Source: Flavobacteriaceae bacterium UBA3339 (GTDB lineage Bacteria > Bacteroidota > Bacteroidia > Flavobacteriales > Flavobacteriaceae). Taken from it: DNA of 64,000 nucleotides. Position numbers and translations under genes: made by a program. The notes beneath the pieces are model-generated. The model was given only the letters and a program-made list of their open reading frames with translations. It made no database searches and was not told the DNA's origin. The stretch lies in NCBI GenBank assembly GCA_002360925.1, contig DERN01000001.1, positions 12,642-76,641 on the forward strand. Direction: 5' to 3'. Positions 44,987 through 54,300 of this stretch are shown piece by piece (within the stretch, counting starts at the first letter, position 1; every line of letters starts with the position of its first letter).

Positions 44987-47875
44987 ATGATTAGCCACTA
45001 CACCAACCGTTGTTATATTATTTTATTTTTTACTTTTTTAATCAACTTTACACTTTTTGCTCAAGAAGGGAATCAATTACAACAAAAAAAGATTGACTCG
45101 CTTACAACTATTCTACAAAAAAAATCTGCTACAGATACTATTACACTATACCGAATCAAAGAACTTCTTGGTCTTTTGGTACGAGATCTGCAATTTGATC
45201 TGGCTACAAATTATGCCCAGAAAGCAATAAAAATATCGAAAGAACTAAATTTAGAAAAAGAAGAAGCAGATATTTACAATATTCTGGGAATTGTTCATGC
45301 GTACAAAGGAGAGTATCCCAAGGCTTTGGAAAACTATCGCATTGGCTTAAAAATATTTGAAAAAGCTGGAGATAAATGGGGAGTAGCCAATTCTCATAAT
45401 CACATCGGAATTGTTTATTTATATCAAGGGAATTACCCCGAAGCGCTCGAAAATTATTTCAAGGGCTTAAAAATATTTGAGGAAATAGACTATAAGAAGG
45501 GAATTGTAAATTGTTATAATAACATTGGAGTTGTTTATAAAAATCAAGGTAAATACCCCGAAGCATTGAAAAACTACTTTATGTCCTTAAAAATATATGA
45601 AGAAATCGGGGATAAACATGGTATTGGGATGTCTTACAATAACATTGGGAATATTTATCATCTTCAAGGCAAATATCCTGAAGCGCTGAAAAATCATTTA
45701 GTGGCTTTAAAAATAAAAGAAGAATTGGGAGATAAACATGGAATCGCGAGCTCTCATAACAATATCGGAATTATTTATAAAGAACAAGGCAAGTATCCCG
45801 AAGCACTGAAAAATTACTTTGTATTCTTAAAAGTAGGTGAAGAAATAGGGGATAAATCGGGAATTGCACAAGCTTATAACAATATTGGGCTTGTAGAATA
45901 TGAATTAAATAGACCAGTTTCTGCCCAAAAAAACTTCGAAAAAGCTTTGATTCTTGCCAAAGAAATAGGAACAAAAAGTCTTTTAAAGGACATTTACTAC
46001 AATTTTACATTAGCCGACAGTACACTAGGTAACTATAAAAATGCTTACGAAAACTACAAGCAATACATTGTATATCGTGATAGTCTAATTAACGAAGAAA
46101 ACGAAAAGAAAAGCCTCGAAGTATCCATGGGATACGAATATGACAAAAAGGCTGCTGTTATTCAAGCAGAGCTTAAAACCAAACAACTACAACGTAACGC
46201 CGCGTTTGCTGGTTTGGGAGTTATGGTGGTATTAGCTGTTTTTATCGTTTATTTTTTCAGATTGAGAAATAAAAAATTAGAAATTGAAAAGCAAAATCTG
46301 GAATTGCAACGCAGGGAAATGGAAGTTATTAAGGAAAACGAACAGTTCAAATCTCGATTTTTGACAAATATTTCACATGAATTCAGAACACCTCTTACCT
46401 TAATCAACGGACATGTGGAAGTATTGAAAGAGAATGGGCGAGAAGAAGATTTTTCTCATTTTGATGAAATCGAACAAAACGGTAAAAGACTTCTTACTTT
46501 AATTAATCAGTTGCTTGATCTCTCGAAAATGGAAAGTGGACAATATAAGTTAGAGTACAAAAAAGGAAACGTGTTAAATGAAGCCAATATGCTTGTACAA
46601 TCTTTCTATTCGTATGCCGAACAACACGGAATTTCGCTTATACTTAAGCAAACCGAAAAAGCGAAAACTTTATCTGAAAGTCCATTTGTCTATTCATCGG
46701 AGGCTTTGGCTGTTATTATGACCAATTTAATGTCTAATGCAATCAAATATACTCCTTCTGGAGGAAGTGTAACAGCAATTATAGATTACCAAAATGACAA
46801 ACTTTTTATTACCATTGCCGACACAGGACAAGGGATTTCAAAAGAGCATTTACCTAAAATATTTGATCGTTTTTATCAAGTAGATGAACCTGGACAACGC
46901 ACGTATGCAGGTTCGGGTATTGGATTGGCATTGGTAAAAGAATTAGCAATACTGCACGGAGGTAATATTAAAGTTGAATCTCCTGACGAAGGAGGTTGTG
47001 TTTTTACTTTTTGGCTTGAAAGTTCAGAAACAGAAAATATTGAAAGCATAGATTCTGTTGAACAAAATACAGACTTTCTAATTAACGAAGAAATAGAGGT
47101 TAAAGATAATGAACTTCAAAACACAGAACTTCCTTTATTACTTATCATAGAAGATCAACCCGAGTTACGTTCTTTCATTGTTCGAAATTTAGGAGAAGAA
47201 TATCGTTATGCAGAAGCATCAAAGGGTAAAGACGGAATGAAGCTAGCAAAAGAATTACTCCCCGATTTAATTATCAGTGATGTCATGATGCCCGATGTAG
47301 ATGGATTTGAATTATGTGAAACACTTAAAAATAATGTGGCAACTTCGCATATCCCAATTATATTACTCACTGCAAAAGCAGAACAAAAAGATAAATTGGC
47401 CGGTTTAGAAACAGGGGCTGATGATTATCTCACAAAACCATTTTCACTCGCAGAGCTAAAGTTACGTGTAAGAAATATTTTGAGCTTTAAAGAATTGCTT
47501 CGCAAAAAATTTAAAGGAAGTACGATTCCTTCGGTAGAAGAAACACCAGAATTAAGCAGTCGGGATAGAAAATTTGTGGAAGATGTTACAGAATTGGTAG
47601 AGAAAAATATTTCCAATTTGCAGTTTGGGGTAAATATTTTGGCAGAAGGAGTATTTTTATCCGTTAGCCAACTTACACGAAAACTTAAAACCATTACTGG
47701 AAAAACTCCGGCAGATTTTATACGAAATATCCGTTTGGAAAAGGCAATTGAATTATTGAAAAAAGGAGAAAGTGTTACTGAGGTTGCTTGGGCTGTTGGC
47801 TTTGAAGATTCGATTTATTTCAGTAAAGTATTCAAAAAACATTTTGGTTTTCCTCCTTCTTCTGTAAAAGGATAA
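44987..47875 (+). CDS. TPR-hybrid two-component regulator (kinase, receiver, AraC)
   Basis: A 962-residue one-protein signalling system. Signal peptide and about seven periplasmic TPR repeats (residues 80-360; each has PEALKNY) precede one membrane helix near 405-425. The HisKA phospho-histidine lies in TNISHEFRTPLTL near 465, HATPase has GSGIGLALV, the receiver Asp is in LIISDVMMPDVDG near 764, and an AraC-type helix-turn-helix forms the C-terminus. It resembles the hybrid systems of Bacteroidota but has TPRs instead of a sugar-sensing beta-propeller. No SusC/SusD genes adjoin it. Confidence 0.93.
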   Translation: MISHYTNRCYIILFFTFLINFTLFAQEGNQLQQKKIDSLTTILQKKSATDTITLYRIKELLGLLVRDLQFDLATNYAQKAIKISKELNLEKEEADIYNILGIVHAYKGEYPKALENYRIGLKIFEKAGDKWGVANSHNHIGIVYLYQGNYPEALENYFKGLKIFEEIDYKKGIVNCYNNIGVVYKNQGKYPEALKNYFMSLKIYEEIGDKHGIGMSYNNIGNIYHLQGKYPEALKNHLVALKIKEELGDKHGIASSHNNIGIIYKEQGKYPEALKNYFVFLKVGEEIGDKSGIAQAYNNIGLVEYELNRPVSAQKNFEKALILAKEIGTKSLLKDIYYNFTLADSTLGNYKNAYENYKQYIVYRDSLINEENEKKSLEVSMGYEYDKKAAVIQAELKTKQLQRNAAFAGLGVMVVLAVFIVYFFRLRNKKLEIEKQNLELQRREMEVIKENEQFKSRFLTNISHEFRTPLTLINGHVEVLKENGREEDFSHFDEIEQNGKRLLTLINQLLDLSKMESGQYKLEYKKGNVLNEANMLVQSFYSYAEQHGISLILKQTEKAKTLSESPFVYSSEALAVIMTNLMSNAIKYTPSGGSVTAIIDYQNDKLFITIADTGQGISKEHLPKIFDRFYQVDEPGQRTYAGSGIGLALVKELAILHGGNIKVESPDEGGCVFTFWLESSETENIESIDSVEQNTDFLINEEIEVKDNELQNTELPLLLIIEDQPELRSFIVRNLGEEYRYAEASKGKDGMKLAKELLPDLIISDVMMPDVDGFELCETLKNNVATSHIPIILLTAKAEQKDKLAGLETGADDYLTKPFSLAELKLRVRNILSFKELLRKKFKGSTIPSVEETPELSSRDRKFVEDVTELVEKNISNLQFGVNILAEGVFLSVSQLTRKLKTITGKTPADFIRNIRLEKAIELLKKGESVTEVAWAVGFEDSIYFSKVFKKHFGFPPSSVKG

Positions 47876-48197
47876 AACGAATTATTTAGTTTATTAATTC
47901 TATAAATTTTAAGACCTATTAAGTATTAATACTTAATAGGTTTCTTTTTTTTAATGTGTTGATATTTATTTTTTTACGTTTTTTTGTTTGTTCAAAATGC
48001 TTAAAAAACACCAAGCTTTTGCGTGTTTTTTACCAAAAAAATGTAATGACACGTTGGTACATTTGTATAGAATGTTCAAGTAAAAACGGTTGATTTTATT
48101 CGTACTTATTTGGCTATTCAATTATTAAAAAAGACATGTTGAATCGTGATAATTTTTAATTGTTTTTATAATATTTTTTAACATTATATTTCTTTAT
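47876..48197. other. Intergenic region after the hybrid regulator
   Basis: 322 bp with no coding sign. It holds the terminator at 47914, an AT-rich stem (AAAAAACAC 48003-48011 with GTGTTTTTT 48023-48031), and TACATTTG (48058-48065), a TAnnTTTG-type box for the downstream PAS-LuxR gene. Confidence 0.5.
47914..47951 (+). terminator. Intrinsic terminator
   Basis: A perfect palindrome ACCTATTAAGTATT / AATACTTAATAGGT (47914-47941), followed by a T-rich tail. Confidence 0.9.
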
Positions 48198-48899
48198 ATG
48201 AGATCAAAAAACAGTCCTTCGTTTTTAGGTAGTGAATGGGATTTGTGGTTAAATCGTCCACATACAAACAGTCCTCAAATTGAAAGTAAGAGGAAAGAAA
48301 GTTATTATTTTATCTTTAATTGTGAAATTAATGAGTTAGAATATATAAGCAGTAGTATTTTAGATGTTTTGGGCTATACAGCAGAAGAATTTGATTTGAA
48401 TAAATTGTTTTTATCTATTCATCCAGATGATTTAGATTATTGCAATAAATGCGAAAACAATTCATTTCAGTTAAGAGATCGTGTTTTTTACAAAGAGTTA
48501 TTTACATATTTAATTTCATATAGCTTTAGACTTAGAACAAAAGCAGGTAACTATATAACCATAAAACAGCAATATCAAACAATAGAAACAGACGAATACG
48601 GTAAAATGTTTAAAAACTTCGTACATCATGAAAAAATAGATGATTATGAGGCACGATCAGAATTTGATTTTCAGATTATTGACAAACTAAAAAACAGGTC
48701 TATTAATTTTAGTTCTAAATTTAAGCTCACTAAACGCGAAGTAGAAATTTTGGATTTAATTAATGAAGGCTATCAAAGCAAAGAAATTTCTGAAATATTA
48801 AACGTTAGTCATCACACTATTAGAACTCATCGTAAAAATATTTTGAGTAAAACAAAATCATCTTCTTTGATTGAAGCTTTAAAAAAAACCGGAGTTTAA
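48198..48899 (+). CDS. PAS-domain LuxR-type transcriptional regulator
   Basis: A 233-residue regulator. A PAS_3-like sensory domain spans about residues 35-150 (ISSSILDVLGYTAEEF, SIHPDDL). The C-terminal LuxR helix-turn-helix reads LTKREVEILDLINEGYQSKEI and SHHTIRTHRKNILS-type. No receiver domain is present, so it responds to its PAS ligand or partner. The neighbourhood does not reveal the target. Confidence 0.88.
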   Translation: MRSKNSPSFLGSEWDLWLNRPHTNSPQIESKRKESYYFIFNCEINELEYISSSILDVLGYTAEEFDLNKLFLSIHPDDLDYCNKCENNSFQLRDRVFYKELFTYLISYSFRLRTKAGNYITIKQQYQTIETDEYGKMFKNFVHHEKIDDYEARSEFDFQIIDKLKNRSINFSSKFKLTKREVEILDLINEGYQSKEISEILNVSHHTIRTHRKNILSKTKSSSLIEALKKTGV

Positions 48900-48949
48900 C
48901 TTATTAGCGCTTTGTTATTTTTTTAACTAAATATTTTGCGTTTTGGTTT

Positions 48950-49768
48950 TTAGTTTGTTTTGTTTAATGTCCAAATAAGCGCTTTTTCTTTTGTTGCTCT
49001 AAATATAGTTGCATGATTTTCTTTTGGTTCGTCAGAAAACTTCCATTCTATGTTTGTTGCTTTTTCAGATTTTAAAATATCTGCTAATTCTTTTGTAAAT
49101 GGCGCAATGTCTTCTGTATTTGAGGTTGCAAACCAAATTTTCTTTTTAGCCGTTGTGTTTTTTGCTAAATGTTCTTTTGCAGTTCGTACCAAATAATGAT
49201 TATTCCACCACAGCGAAGGATCAAAAGCTATGTAATTGTCAAACATTTCAGGTGACAGTAAAAAGGTTTCTATTACAAAAAGACCTGATGCTGATTCTCC
49301 TATAATACTTTTTTCGGATGTTGTTCTGTAACGCTTATCAATTTCTACAAAAAGTTCCTTTTTTATAAAATCTCTAAATTTATCTGAACCACCTACAACA
49401 GGTGCTATTTCCTTGTCTTTTAATACTTCGGTAAAACCTGTTAAATCCCTTCTTCGTTGTGTATTTTCAATTCCTACTAGAATTAATGGTTTTATTTTGT
49501 TTTCTTTTATGAGTTTAGCCAAAGTATTTGCAATGTGCGGAAAGTCTTCTTTTATTCCTCCGTCTGCCATATAAATTACAGGCAATGACTCTGAATTTGT
49601 TTTGTAATTTAATGGTGTCCAAACATTAATGGTTCTTTCTTCGCCAACCTGTTTTGAATCTATTTTAAAAGTTTCGTGTTCAGGAATGGAATCATTATGC
49701 TGCAAAGCTTTTGAACAGCTTATGAATGTTACAAGTACAAAAAGTAAGTTGTAATAAATAAATTTCAT
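48950..49768 (-). CDS. Alpha/beta-fold esterase lipoprotein
   Basis: A 272-residue lipoprotein (lipobox FISC) of the enterochelin-esterase/YbbA-like group. Nucleophile GESASGLF near residue 158. The N-terminal half reads ERTINVWTPLNYK and VIYMADGG. Likely His in ENHATIFR near 252. It probably hydrolyses an ester in the periplasm or on the surface; no siderophore genes are near. It lies 27 bp after the chloramphenicol acetyltransferase gene on the same strand. Confidence 0.85.
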   Translation of the reverse strand: MKFIYYNLLFVLVTFISCSKALQHNDSIPEHETFKIDSKQVGEERTINVWTPLNYKTNSESLPVIYMADGGIKEDFPHIANTLAKLIKENKIKPLILVGIENTQRRRDLTGFTEVLKDKEIAPVVGGSDKFRDFIKKELFVEIDKRYRTTSEKSIIGESASGLFVIETFLLSPEMFDNYIAFDPSLWWNNHYLVRTAKEHLAKNTTAKKKIWFATSNTEDIAPFTKELADILKSEKATNIEWKFSDEPKENHATIFRATKEKALIWTLNKTN

Positions 49769-49795
49769 ATGTTATATTTTGTTAGTTGGCTTTCG

Positions 49796-50422
49796 TTACT
49801 CGTTATTTAAAAGGTGTTGAAATTTGTCAATAAATAGTCCAATGTGGTAACCGTCCATTAGTGCGTGATGTCCGTGAACGGAAATGGACATTTCTTTTTT
49901 TTCTTTGTTTTCGGTCATTTTACCAAATGAAATTTTTGGGCAACTGTCAGGATGCGAAAAACTTCTTGCGTGAGAAATACTCGTAAAATCAATCCACGGA
50001 ATTGCAGAAAAATGAATGACATTTTCGCCCGAAACGGCAGGTAATAAATTGTTTGTGCTTTTTACATTGTCAATTTCCTGCATCGCTTTTTCATAAAACA
50101 TTTTTTCATCTTCAAAGTAATCCATATATGCAAAGCCAAATGTTCCGTTAGGTCGGCTGATAGTTGGCGAAGCATTTATTTTGTCAAAATCGTAAACTTT
50201 ATTTTCAATTATTCTATATCGAAAGTTTTCTATTTCGTTTACAGCTTTTAAAGCTCTGTATAAATAGTATAAGAAAAAAGAAACGTTTTTTTCTTTAGCA
50301 CTAGAATAAGCTTTGGTGCAGTCGACTTTTACAGTTACTCCAAAAAAGGGTTCTTCAAATTTTGAAAAAAACAAAAAATGTTCTTTCCTATTCCATTTAT
50401 CAATTTCTACTATTGTTTTCAT
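49796..50422 (-). CDS. cat: Type A chloramphenicol acetyltransferase
   Basis: A 208-residue enzyme that transfers acetyl from acetyl-CoA to chloramphenicol in the cytoplasm. The catalytic HHALMDG (HHxxxDG) lies near residue 186; the N-terminal region shows the CAT pattern WNRKEHFLFF and SFFLYYLYRALKAVN. Length is typical (about 210-220). The esterase gene follows it closely. The window shows no resistance cassette or transposase beside it. Actual resistance is untested. Confidence 0.9.
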   Translation of the reverse strand: MKTIVEIDKWNRKEHFLFFSKFEEPFFGVTVKVDCTKAYSSAKEKNVSFFLYYLYRALKAVNEIENFRYRIIENKVYDFDKINASPTISRPNGTFGFAYMDYFEDEKMFYEKAMQEIDNVKSTNNLLPAVSGENVIHFSAIPWIDFTSISHARSFSHPDSCPKISFGKMTENKEKKEMSISVHGHHALMDGYHIGLFIDKFQHLLNNE

Positions 50423-50526
50423 TTCTACTTCAGGTAATTTAATATTTCGTTAATAGGTTATGATTGAAGTGCCAAACATTTAAAGTTTTCTATTCAACCC
50501 AAAAAAGTCATTTAACTAATGCGAAG

Positions 50527-50649
50527 TTATCTAATGACGATTTTAATTATTTTTTCAATTTCTGCTGATTTGGTAATCGTCATAAAATGACCTCCATTGT
50601 TTATTATAAAATCCGTTTCAACATTTTTGATTGATATAATTTTTAAAAT
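50527..50649 (-). pseudogene. C-terminal remnant of an alpha/beta-hydrolase-like gene
   Basis: Reading from right to left, an open stretch of about 41 codons ends in TAA at 50527-50529 and encodes INNGGHFMTITKSAEIEKII. The GGHFM histidine and following helix match the C-terminal end of alpha/beta hydrolases. An in-frame TAA closes it upstream, with no start or remaining domain, so it looks like a decayed fragment. Confidence 0.5.
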
Positions 50650-50844
50650 TAAAAAATTAAATTGAAATAAATGATCGAGATAAAAAAGACGAATATTAAA
50701 TTTTCTCTTTCCTTGCTATTACTTTGAACTAGTGTTACACATTCGTTTTTTTCATTACATTTTTTTAATCTAAGTTTACTTCAAGTGTCTATATTATTTC
50801 TTTTTCAATATTTTTTAGCAACACTACTTGGGATAAGAATAACT

Positions 50845-50861
50845 TTGCAACACCATTGCAG
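50845..50861. promoter_or_regulatory. Candidate Fur-family operator TGCAA-N5-TTGCA (site 1)
   Basis: TTGCAACACCATTGCAG contains TGCAA (50846-50850), five bases, and TTGCA (50856-50860). The second half-site starts 18 nt before the TAnnTTTG box at 50874, so binding would block the promoter. The same layout occurs at 57444. Confidence 0.55.
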
Positions 50862-50873
50862 CACTTATTTTAC

Positions 50874-50881
50874 TAAATTTG
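50874..50881 (+). promoter_or_regulatory. -7 promoter box TAAATTTG of the metal cluster
   Basis: Exact TAnnTTTG match ending 9 nt before the ATG at 50891, with the operator just upstream. Confidence 0.6.
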
Positions 50882-50890
50882 TAAAATAAT

Positions 50891-51229
50891 ATGAAAGTCT
50901 TTTCTTACATAATAGCACTTTATATGTTGGTATTATTTATAGTACCATGTGCTGATGCGTATGAAAATAATTTAGTTGCTGAGAGCTCACAATTTAACAA
51001 TACAAATAATTTAAATGATCATGATCATGCCGAAAGACAGGATTTATGTACTCCATTTTGTTTATGTGGTTGTTGCGGAATTGTTTCAGGGATTGTTCTT
51101 CAGTTGAATACTTTTAATATAGAAAAGATAAAAACTTTCGATTTCTCTAAAACGAAAGTATATTACAAAACTGTCTTAATACCTCGTTACTTTGGGGAAA
51201 TATGGCAACCTCCTAAGGTTAATGTTTAA
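50891..51229 (+). CDS. DUF6660-like small exported protein with Cys/His-rich motif
   Basis: A 112-residue protein with signal peptide (residues 1-23, CADAYEN). The mature part has NDHDHAERQ and CTPFCLCGCCG, so His and clustered Cys could bind metal. Homologues sit upstream of CzcA/CusA transporters in Bacteroidota. It is first in the metal operon, with 136 bp before the transporter gene. Confidence 0.7.
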   Translation: MKVFSYIIALYMLVLFIVPCADAYENNLVAESSQFNNTNNLNDHDHAERQDLCTPFCLCGCCGIVSGIVLQLNTFNIEKIKTFDFSKTKVYYKTVLIPRYFGEIWQPPKVNV

Positions 51230-51365
51230 TTCTTAATGGGTTAATGATTAGTGTTTAATGTTAAAGCATTAGACTTTAAAGTTTTTGGACTATACTTTTT
51301 GTATTGTCTAAACCACTATTCATTACCGTTTATCATTACTAATTTTTCATTAATCGTAATATAAA

Positions 51366-54300
51366 GTGTTAGATAATATTATAAAATTCTCTGTAAAGAA
51401 CAAATTCATAATAGGACTTATGACTTTGTTACTCATCATTTGGGGGGTATGGAGTGCCACTAAAATCCCAATTGATGCCCAGCCTGATATTACAAATAAT
51501 CAAGTTCAGGTCATTACGCTTTGTCCAACACTAGCAGGACAGGAAGTAGAACAATTAGTTACATTTCCAGTAGAGCAAAGTGTCGTTAACCTCCCAAATG
51601 TAGAAGAAATAAGGAGTATTTCTAGGTTTGGACTTTCAGTTGTAACTATTGTATTTAAAGACGAAGTAGATATTTATTTTGCCCGTCAGTTGGTAATCGA
51701 AAAGTTAAAAGAAGCAGAAGAACAAATACCGGACGGTATCGGAACACCAGAACTTTCTCCTGTAAGTACAGGTCTTGGTGAAGTGTACCAATATATTCTT
51801 CATCCCAAAAAAGGAAGTGAAGACAAATATTCGGCAATGGATCTTCGAACAATGCAGGATTGGATTGTAGCTCGTCAGCTTTATGGTACAGCCGGAGTAG
51901 CCGAAGTAAATAGTTTTGGCGGTTTACTTAAACAATACGAGGTGTCGGTGGATCCTAATCGTATTAAGGCAATGGAAGTTAGTATTTCCGATATTTTTAC
52001 CGCATTGGAAAAGAATAATCAAAATACGGGAGGTGCTTATATCGATAAGAAACCCAATGCCTATTTTATTCGTGGCGTTGGTTTAGTGACATCACTTGAA
52101 GATGTACGTAACATCGTTGTTAAAAATACGGGCAACGTTCCTGTTTTTATCAAAGATGTAGCCGAGGTAAAGTTTGGAAACGCTACACGTTATGGTGCTT
52201 TGACTTATAACGGCGAAGTAGATGCTGTAGGAGGAATAGTGATGATGTTGAAAGGCGAAAATACTTCGGAAGTAGTAAAAAGAATTAAAGAAAAAATCCC
52301 TGTTATTCAAAACTCTTTGCCAGATGATATTGTTATTGAACCTTATCTGGACAGGACAGACTTAATTGAACGAGCAATTAGTACAGTCGAAAAAAACTTA
52401 ATTGAAGGAGCGTTGATTGTGATCTTCGTGTTAATACTTTTTCTTGGAAATATGAGGGCGGGTTTAATCGTAGCGTCAGCTATTCCATTATCAATGCTTT
52501 TTGCTTTAGCTATGATGCGGTTATTTGGTGTTAGTGCTAATCTGATGAGTTTGGGAGCGATTGATTTTGGACTGATTGTAGACGGTTCCCTGATTGTGGT
52601 TGAGGCTACAATGCACCATTTGGGACTTCGAAAAACGAAGCACGTGCTTACCCAAAATGAAATGGATGAAGAAGTGTTTCAATCGGCAAAAAGAATCCGT
52701 ACAAGTGCAGCATTCGGAGAAATCATTATTCTTATTGTTTACATTCCAATTCTAACATTGGTTGGTATTGAGGGGAAAATGTTTACGCCAATGGCACAAA
52801 CTGTAGGTTTTGCTATTTTAGGAGCCTTGATTTTATCTTTTACTTATATCCCTATGATGAGTGCTTTGTGCTTGTCAAAGAAACCAATTACCAAGAAGAA
52901 TTTTTCAGATAAAATGATGAACTATCTTCAGAGTATTTATAGATCATTATTAGAAAAAGCTATAAAGGTAAAATATGTAGTTATTGCTGTGGCTGTTGGG
53001 TTATTTACGATAAGTATATTTATGTTTTCACGAATGGGTGGGGAGTTCCTTCCAAAATTGGGTGAAGGCGACTTTGCTTTCCATTGTATTTTACCACAAG
53101 GAACATCTTTGACTCAAAGCCTAGAAACTTCTATGCAAGCTTCACGGATAATAAAAGAGTTTGATGAGGTGAAAATGGTTGTAGGAAAAACAGGTGCAGG
53201 AGAAATTCCGACAGATCCTATGCCTCCAGAAGCGACTGACCTAATGATTATCTTGAAACCTCAGGATGAATGGAAAACAAAGAAATCTTATGACGAGCTT
53301 TCAAATGAAATGATGGAACGATTAGAAGTGATTCCGGGTGTCTTCTTCGAAGCTAACCAGCCTATACAGATGCGTTTCAATGAATTAATGACAGGTATTC
53401 GTCAAGACGTTGCAGTTAAGATTTTTGGAGAAAATCTCGACAGTCTATTAATTTATGCCAATAAAGCTAATGCTATTATTCAAACAGTTGAAGGGGTAAC
53501 AGCCCCACAAGTAGAACGAGTAGCAGGTCTTCCTCAAATCAATATTGAATACGACCGTACCCGAATAGCTAACTATGGCTTGAATATAAAGGATATAAAC
53601 GATATTGTTAGTACAGCATTTGCCGGTAAATCTGCTGGTGTAGTTTATGAAAACGAGCGTAAGTTTGATTTGGTAGTACGCCTTGACAAGCAGCACCGCA
53701 GTTCTATTGAAGATGTAAGTAATCTTTTTATTCCGCTTCCAAACGGAGATCAGATTCCGCTTTCTCAAGTTGCCACCATTGATTACAAATTAGGTCCTGC
53801 GCAAATCAGTCGTGAGGATGGAAAGCGTAGAATATATGTAGGTTTTAATGTTCAAGGACGTGATGTGGCTAGCGTTGTTAATGAAATACAAGATAGATTG
53901 ACAGAACAGGTTAAACTCCCGACAGGCTATTACTTTACTTACGGCGGTCAGTTTGAAAATCTACAAAAAGCAACTAATAGACTGCTAATCGCTGTACCTA
54001 TTGCACTATTGCTGATTTTTATTCTCTTGTATTTTACATTCCATTCATTCAAGGAAGCCATTTTGGTATATACTGCCATCCCGATGAGTGCTATTGGAGG
54101 CGTATTCGCTCTTTTGTTACGGGATATGCCATTCAGTATCTCAGCAGGTGTTGGATTTATTGCGTTGTTTGGTGTTGCCGTTCTAAACGGTATCGTATTG
54201 ATTGCTACTTTTAATAGGTTGGAAAAAGAAGGTTGGAATGATATTATTCCAAGAATCATTGAAGGAACTAAAACAAGGTTAAGACCTGTGTTAATGACAG

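Larger units (their letters stand above)
50423..50890. other. Junction region: hydrolase remnant and metal-module promoter
   Basis: 468 bp with no intact gene. It contains the C-terminal remnant of a hydrolase (50527-50649), AT-rich non-coding DNA, and the operator and promoter of the heavy-metal cluster (50845-50881). Confidence 0.55.

Noticed and set aside
47993..48031. AT-rich inverted repeat AAAAAACAC / GTGTTTTTT
   Set aside because: Could be a second terminator, but the loop is long, the stem has only three G-C pairs, and a much stronger palindrome lies upstream at 47914.
53448..53768. Open frame on the minus strand inside the CzcA-like gene
   Set aside because: Antisense to a strongly conserved transporter; no start context and no domain.
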